A DNA stretch of 64,000 nt. Origin: Streptomyces spororaveus (GTDB lineage: Bacteria > Actinomycetota > Actinomycetes > Streptomycetales > Streptomycetaceae). The stretch is taken from NCBI RefSeq assembly GCF_016755875.1, contig NZ_BNED01000005.1, positions 5,718,001 to 5,782,000 on the forward strand, written 5' to 3'. The notes under the pieces are model-generated. The model did not search any database and was not told the origin of the DNA. It worked only from the letters and a program-made list of their open reading frames with translations. Made by a program: the position numbers and the translations under genes. The stretch's first letter is position 1. Every line of letters starts with the position of its first letter. This document shows positions 28,405-38,990 of the stretch, piece after piece.

Positions 28405-29547
28405 ATGACCACGCTCCCCCCGCCTCTCGCGATCGGCCCGCACACCGTGCAGCCCCCGGTGGTGCTCGCACCCATGGCCGGCATCACCAATGCCCCGTTC
28501 CGTACCCTCTGCCGGGAGTTCTCGGGCGGCAAGGGGCTGTTCGTGAGCGAGATGATCACGACCCGCGCCCTGGTCGAGCGCAACGAGAAGACCATGCAGC
28601 TGATCCACTTCGACGAGACCGAGAAGCCTCGCTCGATTCAGCTGTACGGGGTGGACCCGGCCACCGTCGGCAAGGCGGTCCGCATGATCGTCGAAGAGGA
28701 CCGCGCCGACCACATCGACCTGAACTTCGGCTGCCCGGTCCCCAAGGTGACCCGCAAGGGCGGCGGCTCGGCCCTGCCGTACAAGCGCAACCTGCTGCGC
28801 GCCATCCTGCGCGAGGCCGTCGCCGGAGCCGGTGACCTGCCGGTCACCATGAAGATGCGCAAGGGCATCAACGACGACCACCTCACCTACCTCGACGCGG
28901 GCCGCATCGCCGTCGAGGAGGGCGTCACCGCCATAGCCCTGCACGGGCGCACCACCGCGCAGCACTACGGCGGCACCGCCGACTGGGACGCCATCGCGCG
29001 GCTCAAGGAGCACGTGCCGGAGATCCCCGTCCTCGGCAACGGCGACATCTGGTGCGCCGAGGACGCGCTGCGCATGGTCCGCGAGACCGGCTGCGACGGC
29101 GTGGTCGTGGGGCGCGGCTGCCTGGGGCGGCCGTGGCTGTTCAACGACCTGGTGGCGGCCTTCGAGGGGCGCCCCGAGGACTTCCACAAGCCCACCCTGC
29201 GCGAGGTGGCGACGACCATGCACCGCCACGCACAGCTGCTGGGGGAGTGGATCGGCGACGAGGCGCGCGGGGTGATCGACTTCCGTAAGCACGTGGCCTG
29301 GTACCTCAAGGGCTTCTCGGTGGGCTCCGGGATGCGCCAGAAGCTCGCGGTCACCTCGTCGCTGGCCGAGCTCAACGCTCATCTGAGCGAGCTCGATCTG
29401 GATCAAGCATGGCCCGAGAGTGCGGACGGGCCTCGCGGTCGGACGTCCGGAAACAACCGAGTTGTCCTGCCGGACGGCTGGCTGAAGGACCCGTACGACT
29501 GCGCCGGTGTGAGCGAGGACGCCGAACTGGACACCTCTGGAGGCTGA
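28405..29547 (+). CDS. dusB: tRNA-dihydrouridine synthase (DusB-like)
   Basis: A 380-residue FMN-dependent enzyme that reduces specific tRNA uridines to dihydrouridine. It has the N-terminal LAPMAGITNAPFRTLCRE, SIQLYGVDP, the catalytic-Cys motif IDLNFGCPVPKVTRKGGGSA (core residues), MKMRKGIND, ALHGRTTAQHYGG and FMN phosphate-binding GVVVGRGCLGRPWLF. The C-terminus is extended by ~35 residues past the helical domain. The start is ATG 28405. The DusB subfamily is chosen by actinobacterial convention; the exact modified position was not determined. Confidence 0.93.
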   Translation: MTTLPPPLAIGPHTVQPPVVLAPMAGITNAPFRTLCREFSGGKGLFVSEMITTRALVERNEKTMQLIHFDETEKPRSIQLYGVDPATVGKAVRMIVEEDRADHIDLNFGCPVPKVTRKGGGSALPYKRNLLRAILREAVAGAGDLPVTMKMRKGINDDHLTYLDAGRIAVEEGVTAIALHGRTTAQHYGGTADWDAIARLKEHVPEIPVLGNGDIWCAEDALRMVRETGCDGVVVGRGCLGRPWLFNDLVAAFEGRPEDFHKPTLREVATTMHRHAQLLGEWIGDEARGVIDFRKHVAWYLKGFSVGSGMRQKLAVTSSLAELNAHLSELDLDQAWPESADGPRGRTSGNNRVVLPDGWLKDPYDCAGVSEDAELDTSGG

Positions 29548-29911
29548 CAAATCGCCCTCCGTGGTGCGTGATATACGCCACGCATGGGAAGGGTTTCGCT
29601 CAGATGAGCGCAGAAGTCACGGGTAAGACTTTCAAAGGGTGGCACTGGGTGCCACCCTTTGTGCGTTCAATACTTGAAGGCAAATGTATCGATGATCGCT
29701 CATCCGAGCGTGATCAGGCCTCAGGAGCCCCCTCACCCTTCGGGATGTGAACGCTCCGGCGGCTTTCTGATTACCCATGAGTTACTTTCGATCTGCTGGC
29801 GCACGGGTGGTTACGGCCGTATGACGACCAAGTGGACGTACCCAGAAGCCTTCGATCTGGGTATGTTCCTGGCCGTCAGGGCAGCCACCGAGCCTCGAGG
29901 AGTCGAGACCC
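29548..29911. other. dus-ppdK intergenic region
   Basis: About 360 bp with a terminator (29634-29660) and no convincing gene. A 48-codon frame from ATG 29604 (MSAEVTGKTFKGW) has no ribosome binding site and runs through the terminator stem. The remainder is relatively AT-rich (for example TTACTTTCGATC) and probably holds the ppdK promoter and leader, but no clear -35/-10 pair is evident. Confidence 0.5.
29634..29660 (+). terminator. Terminator after dus
   Basis: AAAGGGTGGCA (29634-29644) pairs perfectly with TGCCACCCTTT (29650-29660) around a 5-nt loop, 87 bp after the dus stop. Confidence 0.8.
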
Positions 29912-32620
<2,709 letters not shown>

Positions 32621-32697
32621 CCCCTGGCCCGCCATGGGCCCCATAGACCGCGCCTGTCCCCGGGTTCCCTGACTGCCCGGGGGCGGGCGCGCCTATT

Positions 32698-32713
32698 TTT
32701 GTTGTTCAACAAA
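32698..32713. promoter_or_regulatory. TTTGTTG-TT-CAACAAA palindrome
   Basis: An AT-rich 7-bp perfect inverted repeat in a very GC-rich region. It could be the tail region of ppdK termination or a MarR/TetR-like operator; the binding protein is unknown. Confidence 0.35.
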
Positions 32714-32727
32714 TCTTTACGCCAGCA

Positions 32728-32759
32728 GGCGGTGGACGGATCCCCACCCGTCCACCGCC
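32728..32759. terminator. Hairpin downstream of ppdK
   Basis: GGCGGTGGACGG (32728-32739) and CCGTCCACCGCC (32748-32759) form a perfect 12-bp stem with an 8-nt loop, ~110 bp after ppdK. Confidence 0.75.
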
Positions 32760-33004
32760 GCTGTCATTCTGCCGGGCACGTCGGCGCTTCCCGGTGCGAC
32801 CGACCGCCAGGCCCCGCAAAGCCCCCCACGGCCTTCGCGGAGCGTTTCGGTCGCACCGGAGTGTGCCCGGCGGAGTACAGGATTTCGGTTGTCACGCCCC
32901 CGCCGAAAGGGGTTTCAACTGTGGCCGAAAGGGCGTGGTGACAACGTGTGACGGCGTGCATACTCATGGGGCGGGGGGATTGCGGTTGCACAGGTGGGGG
33001 TTCG

Positions 33005-34003
33005 GTGCTGCGTATCCATTTCACTGGAGTGGACCTGGCACGCGTACGGATGGCAGGGCGTCCCGATGCGTTGTGGGAAACGATTCTCAGCTTTCACCGC
33101 TTAAGAGACCGGCGCGATGCCCGGTTGTTCGGTGAATGGCGTACGGAAACCCGGAGCAGGTTGAATAGTGAAACACGCACGCTCGGTATGCTCATACCGA
33201 GTCGTGGTTATTTCCCCGATTTCTTGACCCCTGTGGAGGGGCAGTACGGGTGGGACGTGGGCCTCGACGCGCTGCGCGGGATCCGTCCCGAGCGCATGCG
33301 GCGCGAGCTGCAGCTGCTGGGCGCCGGCGCGCCGATGCCGCCGCGGCTACGGGAGTTCATGGACGGCGGTGACAAACAGCTGCCGCGGCTCATGGGCGAA
33401 CTCCGCGCGTACCACCGGGCCGCCGTGGAGCCCTACTGGACGCATATCCAGGCCCAGATCGAAGCCGAGCGCGCCGCGCGCGGCCGGGCCCTGCTGGACG
33501 GGGGCGCGGACGAACTGCTGGACTCGCTCCCGCCCATGCTGCGCTGGCGGGCTCCGGTACTGGAGTGCGACTATCCGGTGGACCGTGACGTACGGCTGCG
33601 GGGGCGCGGGCTGCTGCTCCAGCCGTCCTTCTTCTGCCGGCGCACGGCGGTGACCCTGCACGATCCGGAGCTGCCGCCGGTGCTGGTCTATCCGGCGGCG
33701 GCGCAGCTGGCCTCGGCGCCGGCGGGAGGCGAGTCGGCGCGGCCCGTGGAGGAGCAGCGCCAGCGCACGCTGGGCAAGCTGGTGGGGCACACGAGGTCGG
33801 TGGTGCTGCGGGCCATAGGGGACGGGGCGACCACCAGCGAGCTGGCCCGCCGGGCCGGGGTCTCGCTGGCCTCCGCGAGCCAGCACGCGTGCGTGATGCG
33901 GGAGGCGGGGCTGGTGACCACGCTGCGGCGGGGGAACGCGGTGCTGCACACCGTGACGCCGCTGGGGGCCGCGCTGCTGAGGGGTGGGGCCGTGGCCTCG
34001 TGA
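33005..34003 (+). CDS. Winged-helix (ArsR-like) regulator with DUF5937-type N-terminus, TTA codon
   Basis: A 332-residue protein starting at GTG 33005 (LRIHFTGVDLARVRMAG after the initiator) behind GGTGGGGG. The N-terminal ~240 residues match a large streptomycete family (DUF5937-like; SFHRLRDRRD, DFLTPVEG, YPAAAQLASAP). The C-terminal ~90 residues are an ArsR-type winged helix (LGHTRSVVLRAI-like start, TTSELARRAGVSLASASQHA, HTVTPLGAALL). Its ligand is unknown. Codon 33 is TTA (33101-33103), the only in-frame TTA noticed in the window, so translation should need the bldA tRNA. The first ~75 codons are also visibly lower in GC than the rest. Confidence 0.88.
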   Translation: MLRIHFTGVDLARVRMAGRPDALWETILSFHRLRDRRDARLFGEWRTETRSRLNSETRTLGMLIPSRGYFPDFLTPVEGQYGWDVGLDALRGIRPERMRRELQLLGAGAPMPPRLREFMDGGDKQLPRLMGELRAYHRAAVEPYWTHIQAQIEAERAARGRALLDGGADELLDSLPPMLRWRAPVLECDYPVDRDVRLRGRGLLLQPSFFCRRTAVTLHDPELPPVLVYPAAAQLASAPAGGESARPVEEQRQRTLGKLVGHTRSVVLRAIGDGATTSELARRAGVSLASASQHACVMREAGLVTTLRRGNAVLHTVTPLGAALLRGGAVAS

Positions 34004-34070
34004 CGCGGCCGTACCCCGGCGGGTTGGACCCGTCGGGGTGCGGCCGGTCGTGCGGGTGCCGGTCCGTTGC

Positions 34071-34119
34071 GGGGGCGCTGCCCCCGGGCCCCCGCGCCTC
34101 AAACGCCGGCGGGGCTGGA
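34071..34119. repeat. GC-rich dispersed repeat, tandem copy 1
   Basis: GGGGGC-GCT-GCCCCC stem followed by a CGCGCCTCAAACGCCGGC core and GGGGCTGGA. It matches copies at 34124-34172, 39594-39640 and, in reverse, 5191-5250. Lies between the wHTH gene and the PhoX-like gene (convergent) and may terminate both. Confidence 0.8.
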
Positions 34120-34123
34120 ATAG

Positions 34124-34172
34124 GGGGGCGCCGCCCCCCGGCCCCCGCGCCTCACACGCCGGCGGGGCTGGA
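34124..34172. repeat. GC-rich dispersed repeat, tandem copy 2
   Basis: A near-identical second unit (GGGGGGCGCCGCCCCCC stem, then CGCGCCTCACACGCCGGC and GGGGCTGGA) directly after copy 1. A truncated third unit, GCGCCGGCGGGGCCGGA, follows at 34178-34194. Confidence 0.8.
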
Positions 34173-34205
34173 GGGGAGCGCCGGCGGGGCCGGAAGAGCG
34201 GGGGG

Positions 34206-35366
34206 TCAGGTGCGGAAGGGGCCCGTGACCTCGTAGGTGATGCCGCCGGACGAGCTGCCGCTCGTGCCGCGCTGGCTGGAGAAGTAGAGCCGGTTGCCGG
34301 CGGGGGAGAAGGCCGGGCCGGTGATCTCGGAGGAGGACTGGCCGGTGATCCGCAGGAAGGGCGCCACCACGTCGTCCGGGGTGATCAGGCAGATCTCCAT
34401 GTTGCCGCCGTCCTCGGCGATGTACAGGTCGCCGTACGACGATCCGGTGACGTTGTCGACGCCGGTCAGCGGGGCCGCGCCGCCGGGCACGAGCGAGTCG
34501 TCGTAGGCCAGCTCGTACGTGCTGTTCGCGAGGTTCAGCTGCCAGACCCGGTTGTCGCCCTTGGTGGTGAACCAGACGGTGTCGTTGGCGTAGTGGCAGC
34601 CCTCGCCGCCGTTGAACTTCTTCGAGCCCGAGACCTGGCTGCGGGTCGCGGTCGGCGAGCCGTCCGGGTCCGGGACGTTCTGCCAGGTGAAGGAGCCGGA
34701 GGTGGCGGTTCCGGCCTTGAGGACCTGGAGGGTGCCGGAGGAGAGGTTGCCCCAGGTGGCCGGGATGAAGCGGTAGAAGCAGCCGCTGGTCTCGTCCTCG
34801 GTCAGGTAGATGACCTGGCGCACCGGGTCGGCGGCGGCCGCCTCGTGCTTGAACCGGCCCATCGCCGGGCGCTGCACGGCCGCGTTCACCCCGTACGGGT
34901 CGGTCTCGTAGACGAAGCCGCGGTCGACCTCCTCGCAGGACAGCCAGGTGTTCCAGGGGGTCTTGCCGCCCGCGCAGTTCTGCCGGGTGTTGGAGAGGAT
35001 CCGGTAGGCGCCGGTGATGGTGCCGGAGGAGTCGAACTTCACCGCGCTCGCCCCGCCGGAGGGGTTGATCTCCGAGTTGGACACGTAGATCCAGCCCGAG
35101 CCGTCGGCGTAACACGCGCCGCCGTCCGGGGCGCTGTGCCAGCTGTACGAGGTGCCGCCGACGGTCTGGCCCGAGCGGGCGACGACCCGGCTGGTGAAGC
35201 CGCTGGGGAGCATGATGCCGTTGGCGTCGGCCGCGCCGAGCGCACCGTACGGTCCGGCGCCCGGCTGGGCGGGGGCGGCATAGGCGGCCCCGTGCATCAA
35301 CGTGCCGCCGAAGGCGGCGGCCGACGAACCGATCACTGCGCCGCGCAGGAAGGTACGACGTTCCAC
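34206..35366 (-). CDS. Tat-exported PhoX/DUF839 family protein
   Basis: A 386-residue secreted protein with a twin-arginine signal (ERRTFLRGAVIGSSAAAFGG, cleaved near AYAAPA). A DUF839/PhoX-like beta-propeller follows (GACYADGSGWIYVSNSEI; NTWLSCEEV; AIYLTED-like QVIYLTEDETSGCFYRF; YIAEDGGNMEICLI). PhoX relatives are calcium/iron phosphatases, but many streptomycete DUF839 proteins are uncharacterised. The start is GTG 35366 behind AGGAGTGACC; farther upstream in-frame codons lack support. Convergent with the wHTH regulator across the tandem repeats. Confidence 0.88.
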   Translation of the reverse strand: MERRTFLRGAVIGSSAAAFGGTLMHGAAYAAPAQPGAGPYGALGAADANGIMLPSGFTSRVVARSGQTVGGTSYSWHSAPDGGACYADGSGWIYVSNSEINPSGGASAVKFDSSGTITGAYRILSNTRQNCAGGKTPWNTWLSCEEVDRGFVYETDPYGVNAAVQRPAMGRFKHEAAAADPVRQVIYLTEDETSGCFYRFIPATWGNLSSGTLQVLKAGTATSGSFTWQNVPDPDGSPTATRSQVSGSKKFNGGEGCHYANDTVWFTTKGDNRVWQLNLANSTYELAYDDSLVPGGAAPLTGVDNVTGSSYGDLYIAEDGGNMEICLITPDDVVAPFLRITGQSSSEITGPAFSPAGNRLYFSSQRGTSGSSSGGITYEVTGPFRT

Positions 35367-35691
35367 GGTCACTCCTGTGGGAGGAAGGCCCCGCGGCCGG
35401 TCGGACGCGGGTCGCACGCGTCGAGGAACCTAGGAGACGTCCGTTGCCGTGGCGCCAACTCCTCATGACGCACGGGCGACCGCTCGACGTGGACCTGGAG
35501 GCCCGCCTTCCGCGGATCGCCGACCTCTGCGAGCTCAGCGGTCCGACCTGCGGTTTCGTAGGTCAGGAAAGAAAGTTCGAGAAAACTTCGCTCCGAGCGA
35601 TGAGTTTCCGGGGGCCCCGTGGTCTACCTCTCGAAAGCACCGGGAAGCACCGGGAAGCACCGGGAACCACCTACGAGAGAAGAGACCTCGG
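35367..35691. other. Divergent intergenic region, PhoX-like to VOC gene
   Basis: About 325 bp with no convincing gene. A weak frame from 35444 has no ribosome binding site and ends inside the VOC gene start. The visible structure is the AAGCACCGGG tandem repeat at 35635-35664. A lower-GC patch (AAAGAAAGTTCGAGAAAACT, ~35570-35590) may hold a promoter for the VOC gene. Confidence 0.5.
35635..35664. repeat. Three tandem copies of AAGCACCGGG
   Basis: Three perfect 10-bp units with a degraded fourth, ending 27 bp before the VOC gene ATG, in its probable mRNA leader. Confidence 0.85.
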
Positions 35692-36099
35692 ATGTCCGCC
35701 ACCATGATCTTCGTCAACCTGCCGGTCAAGGACCTGGACGCCAGCAAGGCGTTCTGGAGCAAGCTGGGCTACTCCTTCAACGCCCAGTTCACCGACGAGA
35801 ACTGCGCCTCGATGGTCATCAGCGACACCATCGTCGCGATGCTCCTGACGGAGGCCCGCTACAAGGACTTCACCCACAAGGAGATCGCGGACGCGACGAA
35901 GACGTCCGAGGTGCTGCTCTGCCTGAGCGCCGAGAGCCGCACCGTGGTCGACGAGCTGGTGGACGGGGCCCTGGCGGCCGGTGCCACCGAGCCCCGCCCC
36001 GCCCAGGACCACGGCGTCATGTACGGCCGTGCCTTCGACGACCTCGACGGTCACACCTGGGAGATCATGTGGATGGACCCGTCGGTGGTCCAGGGCTGA
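35692..36099 (+). CDS. VOC family (glyoxalase-like) protein
   Basis: A 135-residue vicinal-oxygen-chelate protein starting at ATG 35692 (MSATMIFVNLPVKDLDASKA). Two beta-alpha-beta-beta-beta repeats are visible: FWSKLGYSFNAQFTDENC and a C-terminal GRAFDDLDGHTWEIMWMDPS, whose His and Glu are metal-ligand candidates. It resembles the PhnB/YybH-like small VOC group used in lactoylglutathione-lyase-like, resistance or epimerase roles; the reaction is unknown. The upstream region has three 10-bp tandem repeats. It is convergent with the nitrite reductase operon. Confidence 0.9.
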   Translation: MSATMIFVNLPVKDLDASKAFWSKLGYSFNAQFTDENCASMVISDTIVAMLLTEARYKDFTHKEIADATKTSEVLLCLSAESRTVVDELVDGALAAGATEPRPAQDHGVMYGRAFDDLDGHTWEIMWMDPSVVQG

Positions 36100-36134
36100 T
36101 CACGCTCCCACCCCGCGGTCACGAGGTCACGCGG

Positions 36135-36467
36135 TCACGAGGTCACGGCGGTCCGTACCGGGTAGGTCCGCACTGCCGTCTCCTCGTCGTCCAGGCAGCG
36201 CCCCGACTCCAGGTCGAAACGCTGCTTCAGCAGCGGGGAGGCCACGAAGGGCCGGCCCCCCGCCGTCCCCACCAGCCCGCGCGAGAGCACCTGCGCCCCG
36301 GTGAAGGGGTCCTGGTTGCCGATGGCGTACGGGCGCCCCGCGCGGTCGACGAACACCGCGGCCTGGCTCCCGTCCGGCAGCAGCGCCGCCACCCCGCGCC
36401 CGGGGATGAGCGCGGACAGCTCGCACACCGTCAGCCAGCCCTGCGCCACCTTCAGTTCCACGGTCAT
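36135..36467 (-). CDS. nirD: Nitrite reductase (NADH) small subunit NirD
   Basis: A 110-residue Rieske-like small subunit (VCELSALIPGRGVAALLPDG; VFVDRAGRPYAIGNQDPFTG; SPLLKQRFDLESGRCLDDEE) that lacks the Cys/His ligands of true Rieske proteins, as NirD does. It joins NirB to reduce nitrite to ammonium with NAD(P)H. Its ATG overlaps the NirB stop (ATGA), so synthesis of the two is coupled. It is the last gene of the nitrite reductase operon. Confidence 0.94.
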   Translation of the reverse strand: MTVELKVAQGWLTVCELSALIPGRGVAALLPDGSQAAVFVDRAGRPYAIGNQDPFTGAQVLSRGLVGTAGGRPFVASPLLKQRFDLESGRCLDDEETAVRTYPVRTAVTS

Positions 36468-38989
36468 CGGACGGGTCCTCCTATGGTCAGGACGGCCAGG
36501 TCGGGCTTGACCTGGTCGCGCTCGGGGACGAACTTCACGGTGGGGTCCGGGGCGCCCGGCGCGTTGACGAAGGACACGAACCGGCGCAGCCGCTCCGGGT
36601 CCTGGAGCGTCTCGGCCCACTCGTCCCGGTAGTGCGCCACGTGGTCGGCCATCAGGGCCTCCAGCTCCGCGCACAGCCCGAGCGAGTCGTGCACGACCAC
36701 GTCCCGCAGGTGGGCCAGGCCTCCCTCCAGCCGCTCCAGCCAGGTGGAGGTCCGCTCCAGCCGGTCGGCGGTGCGGATGTAGAACATCAGGAACCGGTCG
36801 ATCAGCCGGACCAGTTCCGCGTCCGACAGGTCCTGGGCCAGCAGGTCCGCGTGGCGCGGGGTGGCCCCGCCGTTGCCGCCCACGTACAGGTTCCAGCCAC
36901 TCGCGGTCGCGATGACGCCGAAGTCCTTGCTCTGCGCCTCCGCGCACTCGCGGGCACAGCCGGACACCGCCGACTTGAGCTTGTGCGGGGAGCGCAGTCC
37001 CCGGTAGCGCAGCTCCAGGTCGATGGCCATCCGGACGCTGTCCTGGACCCCGTAGCGGCACCAGGTCTGTCCCACGCAGGACTTCACCGTGCGCAGGGCC
37101 TTCCCGTAGGCGTGCCCGGACTCGAACCCGGCCTCCACGAGCCGGGCCCAGATCCGCGGGAGCTGGTCCACGCTCGCGCCGAAGAGGTCGATCCGCTGAC
37201 CGCCGGTGATCTTCGTGTAGAGGCCGAAGTCCCGGGCCACCTCGCCGATCACGATCAGCTTGTCGGGGGTGATCTCCCCGCCGGGGATGCGCGGGACGAC
37301 CGAGTAGGAGCCGTTGCGCTGCATGTTCGCGAGGAAGTGGTCGTTGGTGTCCTGGAGGGCGGCCTGCCCTCCGTCCAGGACGTAGCCGCTCGCGCCGAGG
37401 GTCGGGGCGAGGGAGGCGATGATCGAGCCGACGGTGGGCTTGCAGACCTCGCAGCCGTCGCCGCCGCGGGCCTCCGGGCGGCCGTGGCCGTCGAGGATCT
37501 CCTCGTACGAGGTCAGCCGGCGGGTGCGGACGATCTCGTAGAGCTCTGCCCGGGTGAAGGGGAAGCAGCCGCACAGTCCCTTGTCGGTCGCGGCGGGCAG
37601 CAGCTGGCCGATCACCTTGACGCAGCTGCCGCAGCCGGTGCCCGCCTTGGTGCACTTCTTGACCTCGGGGAGGGTGGCGCAGGCGGCGATGGCCTTCTTG
37701 GTGACGTTGTGGCAGGAGCAGATCACCGCGTCGTCGGGGAGCGCGGACGGGCCGAGCGCGACCGGTGCGCCGACCCCGGCGGGCAGTACCAGCTGCTCGG
37801 GAGCCACGGGCGGAACGCTGCCGGTGAGCGGGCGCAGCAGGCCGTAGGAGTCCGCGTCGCCGACGAGCACCCCGCCGAGGAGGACGCCGTCGGGGGAGAC
37901 GACCAGCTTCTTGTAGACCCCGGAGCGGGAGTCGGACCAGACGACGTCGAGGCTGTCCGGGGTGGCGCCGTGGGCGTCGCCGAAGGAGGCCACGTCCACG
38001 CCGAGCAGCTTGAGCTTGGTGGAGAGGTCGGCCCCGGTGAACTCCTTCTCGCGGCCCAGCAGGTCGTCGGCGGCCGTCTCGGCCATCTCGTAGCCGGGGG
38101 CGACCAGCCCGTAGACCCGCCCGTCGACGGCGAGGGCGCACTCGCCGATGGCGTACACGTGCGCGTCGGAGGTGCGGCAGCGGGCGTCGACCGCGATGCC
38201 GCCGCGCTCGCCGACGTCCAGGCCCGCGTCGCGGGCCAGCTGGTCGCGGGGGCGGACACCGGCGGAGAAGACGACGAGGTCGGTGTCGACGGTGGAGCCG
38301 TCGGAAAGCCGCATTCCGCTGACGTGGCCGTCCTCGCCGACCACCACTTCCTGGGTGCCGACACCGGTGTGGACGGTCAGCCCCATGGACTCGATGGTGC
38401 GCAGCAGGGCCGCGCCGCCGCCCTCGTCGACCTGTACGGGCATCAGACGCGGCGCGAATTCGACGATACGGGTGGCCAGGCCCAGCCCCTGGAGGGCGCC
38501 GGCGGCCTCCAGGCCGAGCAGGCCGCCGCCGACGACCGCGCCGCAGCTGCGGCTCTTGGCGTACTCCTCGATCGCGAGCAGGTCCTCGATCGTCCGGTAG
38601 ACGAAGCAGCCGGGGGCGTCCTTGCCCGGGACCGGCGGCACGAAGGGGTAGCTGCCGGTGGCCAGCACCAGGACGTCGTACGGGAACACCTGCCCGGACC
38701 GGGAGGTGACGGTACGGGCGGCCCGGTCGATGTGCTCGGCGGGGTCGTCGAGGTGCAGGGCGATGCCGTGCTGCTCCATGAACCCGACGGGCGTCATGGA
38801 CAGGTCCTCGGGCGTGCTGCCGGAGAAGTACGAGGTCAGGTGCACGCGGTCGTAGGCGGGCCGGGGCTCCTCGCAGAGCACGGTGATCCGGTGCGTGGCG
38901 GTGACCCCGCGCTCGGCGAGTGCTTCGAGGTAGCGCTGGCCGACCATGCCGTGCCCGATGAGCACGATCGTGGGCAAGGGCTCGGTCAT
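36464..38989 (-). CDS. nirB: Nitrite reductase (NAD(P)H) large subunit NirB
   Basis: An 841-residue assimilatory nitrite reductase. The N-terminal flavoprotein has IVLIGHGMVGQRYLEAL and AVVGGGLLGLEAAGALQGLG (FAD and NADH sites). A BFD-like [2Fe-2S] domain starts at Cys424 (ICSCHNVTKK, then KAGTGCGSC); a second follows as CGCFPFTRAEL with CEVCKP. The C-terminal sulfite/nitrite reductase hemoprotein half has the siroheme-[4Fe-4S] ligands Cys638, Cys644 (SCVGQTWC) and Cys678, Cys682 (SGCAREC). Its ATG begins 2 nt after the upstream flavoprotein stop; nirD overlaps its end. Confidence 0.96.
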   Translation of the reverse strand: MTEPLPTIVLIGHGMVGQRYLEALAERGVTATHRITVLCEEPRPAYDRVHLTSYFSGSTPEDLSMTPVGFMEQHGIALHLDDPAEHIDRAARTVTSRSGQVFPYDVLVLATGSYPFVPPVPGKDAPGCFVYRTIEDLLAIEEYAKSRSCGAVVGGGLLGLEAAGALQGLGLATRIVEFAPRLMPVQVDEGGGAALLRTIESMGLTVHTGVGTQEVVVGEDGHVSGMRLSDGSTVDTDLVVFSAGVRPRDQLARDAGLDVGERGGIAVDARCRTSDAHVYAIGECALAVDGRVYGLVAPGYEMAETAADDLLGREKEFTGADLSTKLKLLGVDVASFGDAHGATPDSLDVVWSDSRSGVYKKLVVSPDGVLLGGVLVGDADSYGLLRPLTGSVPPVAPEQLVLPAGVGAPVALGPSALPDDAVICSCHNVTKKAIAACATLPEVKKCTKAGTGCGSCVKVIGQLLPAATDKGLCGCFPFTRAELYEIVRTRRLTSYEEILDGHGRPEARGGDGCEVCKPTVGSIIASLAPTLGASGYVLDGGQAALQDTNDHFLANMQRNGSYSVVPRIPGGEITPDKLIVIGEVARDFGLYTKITGGQRIDLFGASVDQLPRIWARLVEAGFESGHAYGKALRTVKSCVGQTWCRYGVQDSVRMAIDLELRYRGLRSPHKLKSAVSGCARECAEAQSKDFGVIATASGWNLYVGGNGGATPRHADLLAQDLSDAELVRLIDRFLMFYIRTADRLERTSTWLERLEGGLAHLRDVVVHDSLGLCAELEALMADHVAHYRDEWAETLQDPERLRRFVSFVNAPGAPDPTVKFVPERDQVKPDLAVLTIGGPVR

Positions 38990-38990
38990 G

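Larger units (their letters stand above)
32621..33004. other. ppdK-regulator intergenic region with several inverted repeats
   Basis: About 380 bp without a credible gene. It carries a 7-bp-arm palindrome (32698-32713), a 12-bp terminator stem (32728-32759) and long-range 13-bp arms (CCGGTGCGACCGA, 32791-32803; TCGGTCGCACCGG, 32847-32859). The promoter of the following regulator is expected in the last ~150 bp. Confidence 0.5.

Noticed and set aside
29604..29750. A 48-codon frame between dus and ppdK.
   Set aside because: No ribosome site, and it runs through the dus terminator stem.
35444..35707. An 87-codon frame upstream of the VOC gene.
   Set aside because: No ribosome site; it crosses the 10-bp tandem repeats and the VOC start in another frame, with no recognisable family.
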